Shown here: positions 53,801-64,000 of the stretch, one piece after another
How the letters are laid out: every line of letters starts with the position of its first letter
How positions within the stretch are numbered: position 1 is the stretch's first letter
Assembly (NCBI GenBank): GCA_022315425.1
Contig: JAIUPT010000042.1
Span: 1,426,001-1,490,000 of the forward strand
Reading direction: 5' to 3'
Source: Pseudevernia furfuracea
Taxonomy: Eukaryota; Ascomycota; Lecanoromycetes; Lecanorales; Parmeliaceae
Length of the DNA stretch: 64,000 nt
Made by a program: the position numbers and the translations under genes
Notes under the pieces: model-generated
Databases searched by the model: none
What the model was told of the DNA's origin: nothing
Seen by the model: only the letters and a program-made list of their open reading frames with translations

Positions 53801-56268
53801 AAAATCCCAGAGATCTCGCCACTCAAAAATAGAGGGGGCATCGAATCTCGAACCATTTTTGAGAGGTTGGAAAATATGATCGCAATCATGCAGAATCAAG
53901 CAACGCAAATCAACGGATGGAGGGAGAAGACGATTGAACTTCTACTTCTTACACTTGTTGATGAAGAGGAATCTGATCTTCAAGGAGACGAATACGAGAC
54001 CTCGACGAAACGGCAAGACGAGGTGCGTTATAGGGAAACAACCCCCAATTTGTTGGCATTTACTGATTTCATCCCAGGTTTATGTGTACGTCGACGCTTT
54101 GAGGGCCCTGATTGCGGATCGTCACGAAATTCTGACCGGTCAGGATAATGAACTTATCAAGCACGAGATGAGTGTTGCCTCTAAGCAAGCTCAGGAGGGT
54201 CAGGGTCATTCTCCTGAGCTATTACTCAAGCTTTTGTCCATTCGAAATCGACTCAAGCCTGCCAAGGACTTGGGCTCTATCAGGGGTATGATAACAGAGC
54301 TTCGTGAACTTAAGACCACTCTCCGGGGAGCGACCGAGAAAGGTAGTTCTCGAGCAGCAGCAGAGCTATTGACAGTTAACGTCGCACTGGGAACTTTGCA
54401 TCAGATCTCAATGGAACAAACGAAGGCAGTGGCAGGTCTAGATCAGGAGGTCGAATTGTTCAGAGATACCATGAACTTGCGGCTTGATTATTACCGACAA
54501 CTACAACAGATCTCAGACACGGTGGCTCCTTACGAGGCAGACCTGAGCGAAAGGGCTCGAAACGCTATCCTGCTTGAGAAACAAGCATCCGAATCTCGTA
54601 CAAAAGCTCGAATTGCAACGTTGAAGTCCAAAGGCCGCTATCTTGTACATTTACGGGATGAAGCCACCAATGCCGAAAGTCAGAGACTGTGCATAATATG
54701 CCAGCAGCCATTTGAAATCGGTGTACTGACCTCGGTACGTATGCCATCCTTCGGCAGGAGCCAAAAGCTCCTTCACTATCCAGAAATATCTTGTTATTTA
54801 GCTGGAACGCCGTGTTTCGGCAGCAAAAGGACCTTTCTGCCCTCTAAAAATGTCTCGTTTCTCGGCTCCTTGCCCAAAAAGAGCGAAGCTGACTCCGAAA
54901 CCTGCGTAGTGTGGACATTCCTACTGTGTCGAATGTCTTCGTCTTTGGTTTGGTGCTCATAGAAATTGCCCAACGTGTAAAAAGCATCTGACGAGGGCCG
55001 ACTTTCACCAAATCAGGTACGTGGCTCGCCGTGCGCGATCATCGTCAGGAGGCTGATTGGATTGTAGTTACAAGCCGCAACAAATTAGCATGCAGGAAGA
55101 GGGGCAAGCGAAAGAAAAGGAGGTCAGTGTGGCGAACGACAATGGAGAATGTGCAATATACTCACAAATTCGCGACACTATTCTTCATCAGATCAAAAAC
55201 ATTGACCTCGGCGGCTCATTTGGGACGAAGATCGATACTATTTCTCGACACATCTTGTGGATTCGAGAGCACGATCCGGGTGCTAAGTCCATTGTCTTCT
55301 CTCAGTATCGAGATTTCTTGGATGTTTTGGCAAAAGCCTTTGCTCAGTTTCGAATTAATTTTACAGGCATCGACAGAAAGGATGGAACACAGAAGTTCGT
55401 GAGTGCACGTTTCAATTTCGAGCTGTAAGACCTGTCTCTCAAGCAGTAGGCCGGTTTTAACTCCAAGACCTGTGTCATATTCTGGGTGCTTAGCCTCAAA
55501 AAAGTCATGCTGACTCCGAAATGTGCAGATGAACGACCCCAACGTATGTATTTGAGGACGTGTGGCACGGAAGGTCAAGGGCTAATTTCTTCAACAGAAA
55601 GAGTGCTTTCTGCTCCATGCTAAGGCAAACTCTTCTGGCCTCAATCTGGTCAATGCTACACACGTCTTCCTTTGCGAGCCGCTGATAAACACAGCGATCG
55701 AGCTGCAGTACGTATTCCTCTTCTGGGCTAACTTTTGAGACTTTAGACATGTCTTGGGAATTTTTACTCTCGAAACACGTTCCAGCGCTCGATATTCCCT
55801 GTCATGTAGGCTATACTGACCGCGAAATTATCATCTAGAGCAATTGCGAGGGTGCACCGAATCGGACAGCACCAGCCGACTACAGTGTGGATGTATATTG
55901 TGGAAAACACGGTGGAAAAATCAATTCACGACATAACCGTGAGCCGGCGGTTGGCGCATATGGGCCGATCAAGTGGCAAAGTCAAGAGAAGCGAAGACGC
56001 AAGTCTTGAAAGCAAGATTAACGCGGCGAATACTATGGAATTGGAAGAAACACCACTTGGCAATCTTCTTGCCAAAGGTTCAAGCGGTGGTGAGGTGGTG
56101 GGTAAGGAAGACTTGTGGAATTGCCTCTTTCGCCAAACGCAAGGACACACTCGCTACTCTCAGGAAGCCGAGCGAGAAATAGGACGACATCTCGGAGTGA
56201 CTGCAGCCGACGCTCGGCAGGACTTGGGTGGGCAATCTGCGTCTCTGGATTCCAGGGGAATTCAGTGA
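50801..56268 (+). CDS. IRC20: SNF2-family helicase with RING finger (IRC20/SHPRH type)
   Basis: Twelve exons (about 50801-50834, 50890-51072, 51125-52373, 52520-53051, 53233-53473, 53565-54022, 54078-54734, 54910-55016, 55068-55398, 55529-55543, 55598-55707, 55839-56268) give about 1448 residues. SNF2 motifs: FQKRAVQWLLWRE, Walker A GGILAEEMGLGKTVEMIALF, TLIITPPAILQQW, DEAQ box VVLDEAQMIE, SGTPVKKDARDLFGLVNFL. A long helical insert follows, then a C3HC4 RING built across an intron (CIICQQPFEIG...CGHSYCVECLRLWF...CPTC). The helicase C domain has SIVFSQYRDFLDVL, SGLNLVNATHVFLCEPLIN and ARVHRIGQ. Such proteins are ATP-dependent DNA translocases and ubiquitin ligases in recombination and damage tolerance. 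Five introns of 130-181 nt stand out from the rest, and several are introner-like. Start 50801 rests on phase; an ATG at 50761 leads to a stop after splicing. Confidence 0.9.
54735..54909 (+). repeat. long intron with introner-like tail inside the RING coding region
   Basis: 175 nt, phase 0, between TS and CGHSYC of the RING. Starts GTACGTATGCC...TTCGGCAG and ends GAAGCTGACTCCGAAACC then TGCGTAG. Contains paired GGAGCCAAAAGCTCC-type inverted segments. Confidence 0.58.
55399..55528 (+). repeat. introner-like intron in the SNF2-RING gene (a)
   Basis: 130 nt, phase 0. Contains TAAGACCTGTCTCTCAAG and CAAGACCTGTGTC, and ends ATGCTGACTCCGAAATG then TGCAG, close to the EIS1 intron end. It is followed by a 15-nt exon. 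Confidence 0.66.
55708..55838 (+). repeat. introner-like intron in the SNF2-RING gene (b)
   Basis: About 131 nt, phase 2. Starts GTACGTATTCCTCTTCTGGG, has TTAGACATGTCTTGGG, then GCTCGATATTCCCTGTC, and ends ATACTGACCGCGAAATTA then TCATCTAG. Block order is the same as in the FAH copies. Confidence 0.7.
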
Positions 56269-56509
56269 TGAATGAGAACGTCACCGCTGCATGTCGTTAA
56301 GGACCTTCACCTAGATCATTGTCTTCTTATCACAATGCTCTCTCCCCAGTCAACTGAATCGTTCACAGCGCATTTTATGTAAGCAGCGTCGGGAAACACC
56401 ACAGAAGCAAATCATATAGTATCATCCCGACCAGAATTATGAAAGACACCATTACGGTATTAGGTACGATAAGTCCGGCAAGAAGAAAAGAAACAAGCAA
56501 CAATCAGTT

Positions 56510-57087
56510 TCAAGCTTGTAACAGGCTTAAAGAACAGAGGGAGGCTTCAATGGTGGCTGTAAGGACGATGGTAAGTGCATGGCTCTGACGAGAGAGCAAA
56601 ACATTAAGACGACGAGCATCAGCGACGAAACCAAGAATACCTTGATTGTTGGAAGCACGGACCAGGTCGAGAATCATGCATTCCGCCTGTTTTCCCTGCC
56701 ACCATTCCGTGGTCCCAACGCGAAGCAATTGCCATTGGTGGTCGGGCTTATCAAGCTGGCGAAGAGGTCGAGATACATGGTAATTTGGCCGGCATAGGGA
56801 GTTGCGATGCCAATCTGATCGACGCGAGCGATGCCTTTCTCAACGATCCAAGTGACGTGATCCATTACCACTGAGGCATTGAACAGATTGATGCGAGATG
56901 TCCCACCTGCCAGTTCTGTTCCCGACTGCCCAGCGATGTTGAGAAGAATTGGATATGCCAGGCCCTCTGGTTCTTTCTTCAAGGGTAGAGCAAGCGAGTC
57001 TTCTCCTTGAGAAAATGAAATGGCATAGTTACAACGGTGACTACTCTTGTTCATCACTGCAGTGAATGTTTGTTCTGCTCTTGTCAA
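56510..57087 (-). pseudogene. C-terminal fragment of an SF1 (UPF1/NFX1-like) helicase
   Basis: Two overlapping minus-strand frames together spell the end of a superfamily 1 RNA/DNA helicase: YPILLNIAGQSGTELAGGTS, then ASVVMDHVTWIVEKGIARVD, IGIATPYAGQITMYLDLFAS in the first frame. LDKPDHQWQLLRVGTTEWWQG, AECMILDLVRASNNQGILGF and ADARRLNVLLSRQSHAL come in the second. These correspond to motifs IV-VI. The usual motif V core (T-x-D-x-x-QG) is changed to TTEWWQG. The Walker A and DEAD-like motifs expected upstream are absent, so this is a truncated, frameshifted relic. It likely derives from an accessory helicase gene elsewhere. Confidence 0.7.
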
Positions 57088-58095
57088 TTACAGCTGTCAT
57101 TAATCATACTCAGGTGATTAATTACTTGTAAGTAAGACTGTGTCACCGAGGCGTTGTTAAGTCAAGACCTTGACTTGCCTGCCTTTGATAAGTATCCACT
57201 CTGCACCTCACCTAGGATCTTGGTTTCAAGCCAGTGATTGGCCTTGGTCCATTGGTGCATGCAACTTTGTGTTAAAGTCATCTTAGCAGTGATCGGCCTT
57301 CATACATGCAAATTCATCATGTGATGATGTGATTGACACGGCCTTCACCTTTACGCATAGTTGGCACTGCCTTCACTGGACCGCCTTGCTTGTACGAGGT
57401 ATCTGCATAAACCCCCCCTCTAGCTCTCCATCCCTCAATCTGTCAACTAGTCTCCGTTCCAATAAGAACATAAGACATCTTCAAGCATCTAATCAATTAA
57501 TCTAATTTTACGACTATAAGATCGTCTATAATTCAATATTCAAGTATCAGGTGAGCGTTCAACGATAGCCATCAGACTTCTAATACTTTTCACTCTCTGT
57601 TCATTGTTATCTCACCACTGAGAGTTTTACGATTGTTGTGAATACTGTTGCCACTTTTAGAACACCTATCTTCATTTGTAACCAACTATTCATCGGCACA
57701 CTTCACCCAGAAGCCTCGGAATTCCTTGCTTCGCTCCTCTCTATTCCATGCTTAGACTCAGTCGTGCGCATTCACGAGAGCGCTACTTCATACTCCGCAG
57801 CATTCATCACGCCCGAATAAGTCTTCCAAACAGGCATCCTCTTCCATTGAAACTGATGTGTGATCCTTACCCTATCCTTGCCGGGCTTGCCGTGCTTCTT
57901 CTCAAGTCTGTTTCAGTCATTCGTTCCTGGAAATCCGAGCAAGCAAGCCAACACCTAAACAAACCTGATTCTCAAAACACTCATGCTCGTCGAGTTCAGT
58001 GATATCAAAACAGGAACGGAGACATTTTATGCCGAAGATGACAGCAGTAATCTCGGGCCTTCGCACCAGTTGCAGCAGGGAGTCAGAAGGGAGAT

Positions 58096-58358
58096 TTTCC
58101 AAGATAAATTTATACCGTCTCTAAGAGAGGAAGGGTCGGCAAGGACCAACACGACGCGGGATCGTCAAATCTGAAGGACTTCACCTCCCGCGCACTCCCT
58201 CGCTCACTAGAACTGTTCCACCGAAAGAAACAAGAGCTGTCAGACCCCCAGTATTCCCCTCTCAGGCTTTGATGAAGCTTTGTCACCGAGAGCGCTTAAG
58301 CTTTCAAGGTAGAATTATACCCTCTCTGAGAGAACGAAAGTTTATACGGACTGACACA
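58096..58358 (+). repeat. imperfect direct repeat with matching peptide coding
   Basis: Two segments about 205 bp apart (58096-58150 and 58301-58358) translate to FQDKFIPSLREEGSARTNT and FQGRIIPSLRERKFIRTDT. DNA identity is moderate, but the peptide pattern is shared, suggesting remnants of a duplicated coding unit. No complete gene surrounds them. Confidence 0.42.
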
Positions 58359-58946
58359 AATCTGTAGAGTCTTGACGATCGAGAGTCTTCTCCACCAAGT
58401 AATAGATGTGAATCTTTAGCGAGAACGTAACAATGATTTTTCTAAGTCACTTCCTTGATTCTAGATGATAGAAGCTTACAAGGCCTGGGAATTCTCAGCT
58501 TGATAAGCTATCAGTTTGGCAAATGATTTAGGGATTGACCCATAAGTCTGTAAGCGACTGGCCTTCCTCGTCACAGTCGCAAATTTGGAAAGAGAGCAAG
58601 GCGGTAACAATGGAAGCATTACGGACAATCCATGCCATAGGGTAGAGACTGATTCTGTATTTGTGAGCTCCTATCTAGAATAGCAAGGTCTCCGCGAGGA
58701 GAAAAAGTACTCTTTGAAGGTTAGGATGATGGATTAAAAGAAAAAAGACCTCTGCAGTTCAGCCGATTGAGCTGACTAGACGACCCTCCTGCTCTCTACC
58801 TTTCGCGCGCAGCATGACAAAACAATGTGCAAGATGGAAGAAAAATTCAAAGACCTGATTCTGAGATCTCAGCCTTGCTTATCCGCTCGATTCAGTGACG
58901 ATAACGACCAAGGTCAAGTCAGAGCAGATGGGACCCATGAAGATCC

Positions 58947-60245
58947 CTATGTTTCAGAAGGACGCGTAGCCTCGGTGGGAGCCTCACCAGCTGTGGTGGC
59001 CTCAGCTTTGGGCTCGGCTGCCTTCTCACCCTCTTTTGGCGCCTCACCACTCGGAGCAGCCTCAGCATCTCCGCCATCTGACGAAGTCCAGAGGGTAAGG
59101 TTGTCGCGGAGCAGCTGCATGATGAGAGTGCTGTCGCGATAAGATTCCTCAGAGAGGGAGTCGAGCTCGGCGATTGCGTCGTCGAAAGCCTGCTTGGCAA
59201 GATGACAAGCGCGGTCCGGTGAATTCAGGATCTCGTAATAGAAGACTGAAAAGTTCAAAGCAAGACCAAGGCGGATAGGATGCGTGGGAGTGAGCTCGGT
59301 CTGGGCAACGTCTGTAGCGTTCTATCTCAAGGTGAGCAGGTTGATGGCGCATTTATAAGTTTTCATACCTTGTACGCCTCATGGGCAGCAGTAGCAGCAA
59401 CCTTGCGCTTTTCACCCGACGCAAACTCTGCGAGGTAACGGTGGTAGTCTCCCTTCCTAATTCAGACTTAGCATGTGTTGCAATGCCGACTTTCTACTCA
59501 TCTCCTTCTTCCCCTCACATACATCTTGTGGTAAAACACCTTTGATTCGCCTGACTCGGCCTTGGGGATGAGGGACTCATCCAACACATCAAGCACATCT
59601 TGACATACACGCTCGAGTTCGGTCTCGATCTTCTGGCGGTAATCGCGGATGGTACCAACGTGCTTGTCTGAGCCCTTTGATTCCTCTTTCTGCTCGATTG
59701 ACGAGATTATGCGCCAGGAAGCACGTCGGGTTCCAACAACATTCTTGTAGGCAACTGAAAGGAGGTTCCGTTCATCCACCGTGAGTTCACCGCCAATCTA
59801 ACATATCTCCGCATTAGATGTTGATCCCTCTCGTATAGTGTCTTCATATTGCTGGTTGACCAGAGATGTACTACCTTTGCAACTTCCTGCGCCTTGTTAG
59901 CATGGACAACGTCACGTTGATTCAATTCACTGACCTTCATATACGTGACCATCTCTGGAAAGCATGGACATCAGTACCATGTTTATCGTGTTGACGAACC
60001 TAAAAATTAATACGTACCATCGTAGCGCTCGGCTTGCTCACACAGCCTCGCAAGGAACGTCTTGCTGTGAGAGACTTAGTTCAACCGCCAGGTCTGTTAT
60101 CAAGAGAATGGCTGTGTACCTCTCACGCTGTAAAAATGATACGCAGGTCAGCGGTTGTTAAAGAGAGGCTTTGTAGCGATGGGGGTACTGGTGTGAGGGA
60201 CTGCTCGGACTGATAGGCGCGTTGATAACTCACCTCGCTGGTCAT
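58947..60245 (-). CDS. BMH1: 14-3-3 protein
   Basis: Eight exons, 60245-60234, 60127-60120, 60064-60018, 59954-59935, 59886-59875, 59797-59523, 59456-59369 and 59321-58947, give 278 residues. The spliced start reads MTSERESKTFLARLCEQAER then YDEMVTYMKEVAKIGGELTV, followed by RNLLSVAYKNVVGTRRASWR with the phosphopeptide-binding Lys and Arg residues, DYHRYLAEFASGEKR, THPIRLGLALNFSVFYYEIL and LIMQLLRDNLTLWTSSD. It is a dimeric adaptor for phospho-Ser/Thr proteins controlling signalling and the cell cycle. The C-terminal tail is Glu/Ala/Pro-rich. Four exons are 8-20 nt long, an extreme fragmentation at the 5' end; each is required to rebuild the family N-terminus, and phases agree throughout. Confidence 0.96.
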
Positions 60246-61099
60246 GGTGTATGAGATTGGTGTTTGTAAGAGATAAAGGTTAACGTCTAATGGTAGCAAG
60301 GTCTGATGCAACTATGTAGAGCGTGTCAATCGATGGGATAGAGTCGAGGTGGAAGAGTGGTGGTAAACTTGGTGAGGTTTTGACAGCAAATTACCTTATG
60401 GCAGCCGCGCAATAAGCGACGACGACGCTAATCAGCCCTACTCTACTTTATTTACCAGTTACCTTACCTACCGAGCCTACCTCTGGTAAGTATCCGAGGA
60501 TCTGGGGCCAAACAAACAATGGGCTCTTTTTGGAGTAGCAGTAGCACCAGAAGCTCTGCGGGTCAATTTCAATTTGTCTTTGGCTGCTGCTTTGCGTTTA
60601 GGTAGACTCTTCACATTGTATGGATGACATGATGTTACCCGTACTGTGACCACACATAGCTTTACTCTATAGAACAGCACATCAAATTATGATGTGGTAC
60701 AGATCCTCCTCGCAGGGACAAAGTAACCGTTCCACAACTCACTGAGTACGGAGTCGTCTAGTATCTCTGAATCTGTAGACATTCTCAATCTCAGATTCTC
60801 ATCATTCTCACATCTGAGATGAGGCTTTGCTGAAACCCTGCGGGCATAATTCCGCTGGTCGGACTGGTCGGACAAAGTAGACCAATCAGAGCAAAGGACA
60901 CGTTCCAGAGTAAAGACAATTATTTCATTACGTGCCTTGATTACTGTATGTATCATCTTACAATTTTGCTGTTCACGTCTTTCTTTCAGACGGTGTACCA
61001 CCAGCAGGTGCAATCACTGCTTTATACAATATCCCTACCAAACAGCATCTCAATCCTGCCGGTCAGTGTCCCGAGCCAATCCCTTCTTCTAAGGACGCT
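60246..61099. promoter_or_regulatory. divergent promoter region of 14-3-3 and SERCA
   Basis: About 850 bp between divergent start codons. A T/A-rich patch with TTTATTTACC lies around 60445-60460. Short open frames only. Confidence 0.5.
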
Positions 61100-64000
61100 A
61101 TGGACGCCTCATACCTCTCCTCCACCGAGAAAGCTTTGCAGCACTTCCAAGTCAACGAACACCAAGGTCTCTCGGAGCAACAGGTTCAGAGTGCTCTAGC
61201 AAAGTATGGACGCAACGGTACTGTACATCACCACATTTCTGATTAGAGCAAGACTGTGCTAATCTTGCCTTCATAGCTTTACCAGAAGACCCTTCGACGC
61301 CTTTGTGGCAACTTATCCTCGAGCAGTTCAAGGATCAGCTCGTCATAATATTATTGGGATCAGCAGCAATATCCTTTGTCCTCGCTCTGTTCGAAGACGG
61401 GGAAGGGTGGACCGCCTTCGTGGATCCCGCAGTTGTCAGTGCACTCAAACTTGATCAATCAACGACTATGCTGACTCGAAAACAGATCCTGACCATCCTT
61501 ATCTTGAATGCGGTCGTTGGGGTGTCGCAGGAAAGCAGCGCAGAAAAGGCCATCGCGGCACTACAGGAGTACTCTGCAAACGAAGCCAAGGTGGTCCGAA
61601 GCGGCGCGCTGAAGCGCATAAAAGCGGATGACCTCGTACCTGGAGATGTTATCTCAGTGGCAGTAGGAGATCGGATTCCGGCGGATTGCAGGGTACTCTC
61701 AATCCAGAGCAACAGCTTCAATGTTGATCAGGCAATCTTGACTGGGGAGAGTGAAAGCGTTGGCAAAGACACCAAGGCCCTTGAAGATTCACGAGCTGTT
61801 AAACAAGATCAAGTCAACATGCTTTTCTCGGGTACAACTGTGGTCACAGGCCACGCCACTGCTTTGGTTGTTCTGACGGGAGCATCGACGGCTATTGGAG
61901 ATATCCATGAAAGCATCACGTCGCAAATTTCTGAACCTACGCCGTTGAAACAGAAGTTGAACGATTTTGGAGACATGCTTGCAAAGGTCATCACAGTCAT
62001 CTGCGTTCTTGTCTGGCTGATCAATATCCAACACTTCAACGATCCCTCACACGGCAGCTGGGCTAAAGGAGCTATCTACTATCTCAAGGTATTATCAACC
62101 CTAATAAACTCGAAATTGAGATACTAAATGCATGGATAGATTGCCGTATCACTTGGCGTCGCAGCAATACCAGAGGGATTAGCTGTTGTCATCACAACTT
62201 GTCTTGCCTTAGGGACTCGAAAAATGGCAGCCAAGAATGCAGTGGTCCGAAGTCTGCCCTCTGTTGAGACACTTGGAAGCTGCAGCGTGATTTGCTCCGA
62301 CAAGACTGGTACTCTGACCACAAACCAGATGAGTGTCAACAAGATAGTGTTCTTGAATGGGTCCGGCACCGATCTCGAGGAAATTGATGTACAAGGGACG
62401 ACATATTCTCCAGAGGGCGGCATTCTATCTAGTGGCAAATATATGAATGACCTGGCAGCGTCGTCTTTCACGGTCTTGAAGATGACAGAAATCGCTGCGT
62501 TGTGTAACGAGTCGCAACTATCTTTCGATTCAAACAGCGGTACATATAGCAACGTTGGCGAGCCGACCGAAGGTGCACTACGTGTTCTCGTGGAAAAGAT
62601 AGGCACCCCGGAGCCAGCTGTGAACCAATTGGCCAGAGACTTGCCCGTCCATGAGAGGTTGCATCACACTAGCAAATACTTTGAGGAGAAGAATCCGCTC
62701 CTTGCCACGTATGAATTCTCCCGAGACCGCAAGAGTATGTCTGTTCTTGTTGGCAACGGACCGCAAAAACGCCTTCTTGTGAAGGGAGCGCCAGAGTCAG
62801 TTCTAGAGCGATGCACACATGCTTTACTAGGCTCGAATGGAAAGCGGGTCTCGCTGAACGATGGACTAGCAAGACTTATATCCGAGAAGGTTGTCGAATA
62901 TGGGAGCCGCGGACTTCGAGTCATAGCCCTTGCCAGTGTTGAAGACGTGGGCTCCAATCCTCTACTAAGCTCGGCAAAGACTACGGAGGAGTACTGTCGT
63001 CTGGAGACAAAAATGACTTTGATCGGCTTAGTAGGAATGCTTGATCCACCACGCCCAGAGGTTGCTGAGTCCATCAGAAAATGCAAAGAGGCAGGCATTC
63101 GCGTGGTAGTCATTACTGGAGACAATCAGAGTACAGCCGAGACTATCTGTCGTCAGATCGGCGTTTTTGGCGATCACGAAGATCTAAAAGGGAAGAGTTA
63201 CACTGGTAGAGAATTTGATGCCTTGAGTGATGTCGAAAAGCTCCAGGCTGCCAAGACAGCATTACTCTTCTCTCGAACGGAGCCAACTCATAAGTCTCAA
63301 CTTGTGGATCTACTACAGTCAAGCGGTGAGGTCGTTGCGATGACTGGCGATGGAGTGAATGACGCCCCTGCGCTTAAGAAATCCGACATTGGTGTCGCCA
63401 TGGGCTCTGGAACCGACGTCGCTAAGCTAGCTGCGGACATGGTGCTCGCGGATGATAACTTTGCAACAATAGAAAGCGCTGTCGAAGAAGGCAGATCGAT
63501 CTACAACAACACCCAACAGTTTATTCGCTACCTCATCTCATCCAATATCGGAGAAGTTGTGTCGATATTTCTAACAGCAGCAGCAGGCATGCCAGAGGCA
63601 TTGATTCCGGTACAACTGTTGTGGGTGAACCTCGTGACTGACGGTCTGCCGGCGACGGCGTTATCATTCAATCCCCCGGACCACGACGTGATGAGAAGAC
63701 CACCCAGGGGCCGTGATGAAGCTCTTGTTAGTGGATGGCTATTCTTTAGATACATGGTCATTGGTATCTACGTGGGTGGCGCGACAGTTTTCGGATATGC
63801 CTGGTGGTTCATGTTCAACTCGGAAGGTCCTCAAATCACGTTCTGGCAATTGGTGAGGCCCCAAACAAGAATCTCAAATCTGGAAATTGATGCTAAAAAG
63901 GGGTGTTTAGTCTCACTTCCACCGGTGTTCATCGAAGTTTCCAGAGATTGGCTGTGAGATGTTCTCGAACGAGAGCGCAAAGGCTGCATCGACTATATCG
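61100..64000 (+). CDS. nca-1: SERCA-type P-type Ca2+-ATPase, 3' end missing
   Basis: Exons 61100-61217, 61277-61434, 61486-62088, 62140-63852 and 63911 onward, open at the window edge. P-type landmarks: TGES in QAILTGESESVG, the M4 Ca2+ site AAIPEGLAVV, the phosphorylated Asp in CSDKTGTLTTNQM, nucleotide-binding KGAPESVL, hinge TGDGVNDAPALKKSDIGVAM, and M6 site WVNLVTDGLPATALSFNP. The P-type IIA (SERCA) pattern, with EGEGWTAFVDP-like M2 entry and the QITFWQLSHFHRC loop, fits the ER or vacuolar-system Ca2+ pump NCA-1 of Neurospora rather than PMCA. The second intron (51 nt) is a multiple of three without a stop. The C-terminal membrane helices lie beyond 64000. Confidence 0.95.

Larger units (their letters stand above)
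56269..58946. other. gene-poor stretch with decayed sequence
   Basis: About 2.7 kb between the SNF2-RING and 14-3-3 stop codons. Besides the SF1-helicase remnant (56510-57087) and a repeated peptide-coding fragment (58096-58358), only short frames are seen. 57100-57560 is AT-rich without recognisable features. Confidence 0.55.

Noticed and set aside
61435..61485. Continuous coding through VSALKLDQSTTMLTRKQ in SERCA
   Set aside because: P-type ATPases have VDP-x-VILTILILNAVVG without an insert here, and the segment has GTCAGT and AACAG ends; treated as an intron, with retention noted as a possibility.
1..64000. CRISPR arrays, rRNA, bacterial operons or prophage
   Set aside because: No spaced identical direct repeats, no rRNA signatures; the spliceosomal introns and gene content are those of a fungal nuclear chromosome.

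Overview
This window is nuclear DNA of a filamentous ascomycete (Pezizomycotina). It holds split genes with mostly 46-75 nt GT-AG introns, roughly balanced base composition, and fungus-typical genes: eisosome protein EIS1, ER J-protein ERJ5, ILM1, a CP2/grainyhead (CSP-2-type) regulator, a class 3 lipase and a secretory-pathway GH47 mannosidase. The class cannot be fixed from the sequence alone. All exon models below were rebuilt by hand from reading frames, splice sites and family motifs.

Layout. 1-4.9 kb: a partial dioxygenase-like gene, a gene-poor stretch with inverted-repeat debris, and COX23, a four-exon gene of 84 codons that is easily missed. 4.9-19.5 kb is a housekeeping block: NatB subunit MDM20, ILM1 head-to-head with GGTase-I beta (CDC43) across a G-quadruplex-like promoter tract, tRNA-Cys(GCA), GH47 mannosidase, proteasome ATPase RPT4 divergent from MRI1 (methionine salvage), and a C2-domain protein. 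19.5-30.2 kb is an accessory, repeat-bearing block: an unrecognised PPxY/Cys-His family with one intact copy and one decayed copy, microsatellites, a dispersed 22-bp motif, a divergent CP2/grainyhead factor and an aquaporin. 31-50 kb is gene-dense again: PRE4, a ubiquitin-like protein, an FAH-family hydrolase, a lipase, two J-proteins, PRA1, a Ser-rich protein, a tyrosine phosphatase, EIS1 and a Frag1/DRAM/Sfk1 membrane protein. 50.8-56.3 kb: a large SNF2-RING (IRC20/SHPRH-type) gene. 56.3-58.9 kb holds decayed sequence including an SF1-helicase remnant. 58.9-64 kb: 14-3-3 divergent from a SERCA-type Ca2+-ATPase that runs off the window.

The most interesting signal is not a gene. A set of unusually long introns (about 130-180 nt) in unrelated genes share sequence with one another. 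They share a GTACGT..TTCGG start, an internal GACATGTCTTGAG-type hairpin, and a terminal (A/G)TACTGACTCCGAA block just before the acceptor. They occur three times in the FAH gene, several times in the SNF2-RING gene, and once each in EIS1, CP2 and probably the orphan-family gene. This is the signature of introner-like elements, i.e. recently multiplied spliceosomal introns. One copy appears to have lost its AG acceptor.

Functional themes: 26S proteasome (RPT4, PRE4), protein N-acetylation (MDM20), prenylation and Rab traffic (CDC43, PRA1), ER folding and glycan trimming (ERJ5, GH47), plasma-membrane domains (EIS1, Sfk1-like) and Ca2+ homeostasis (SERCA). No operon-like or biosynthetic cluster is evident.
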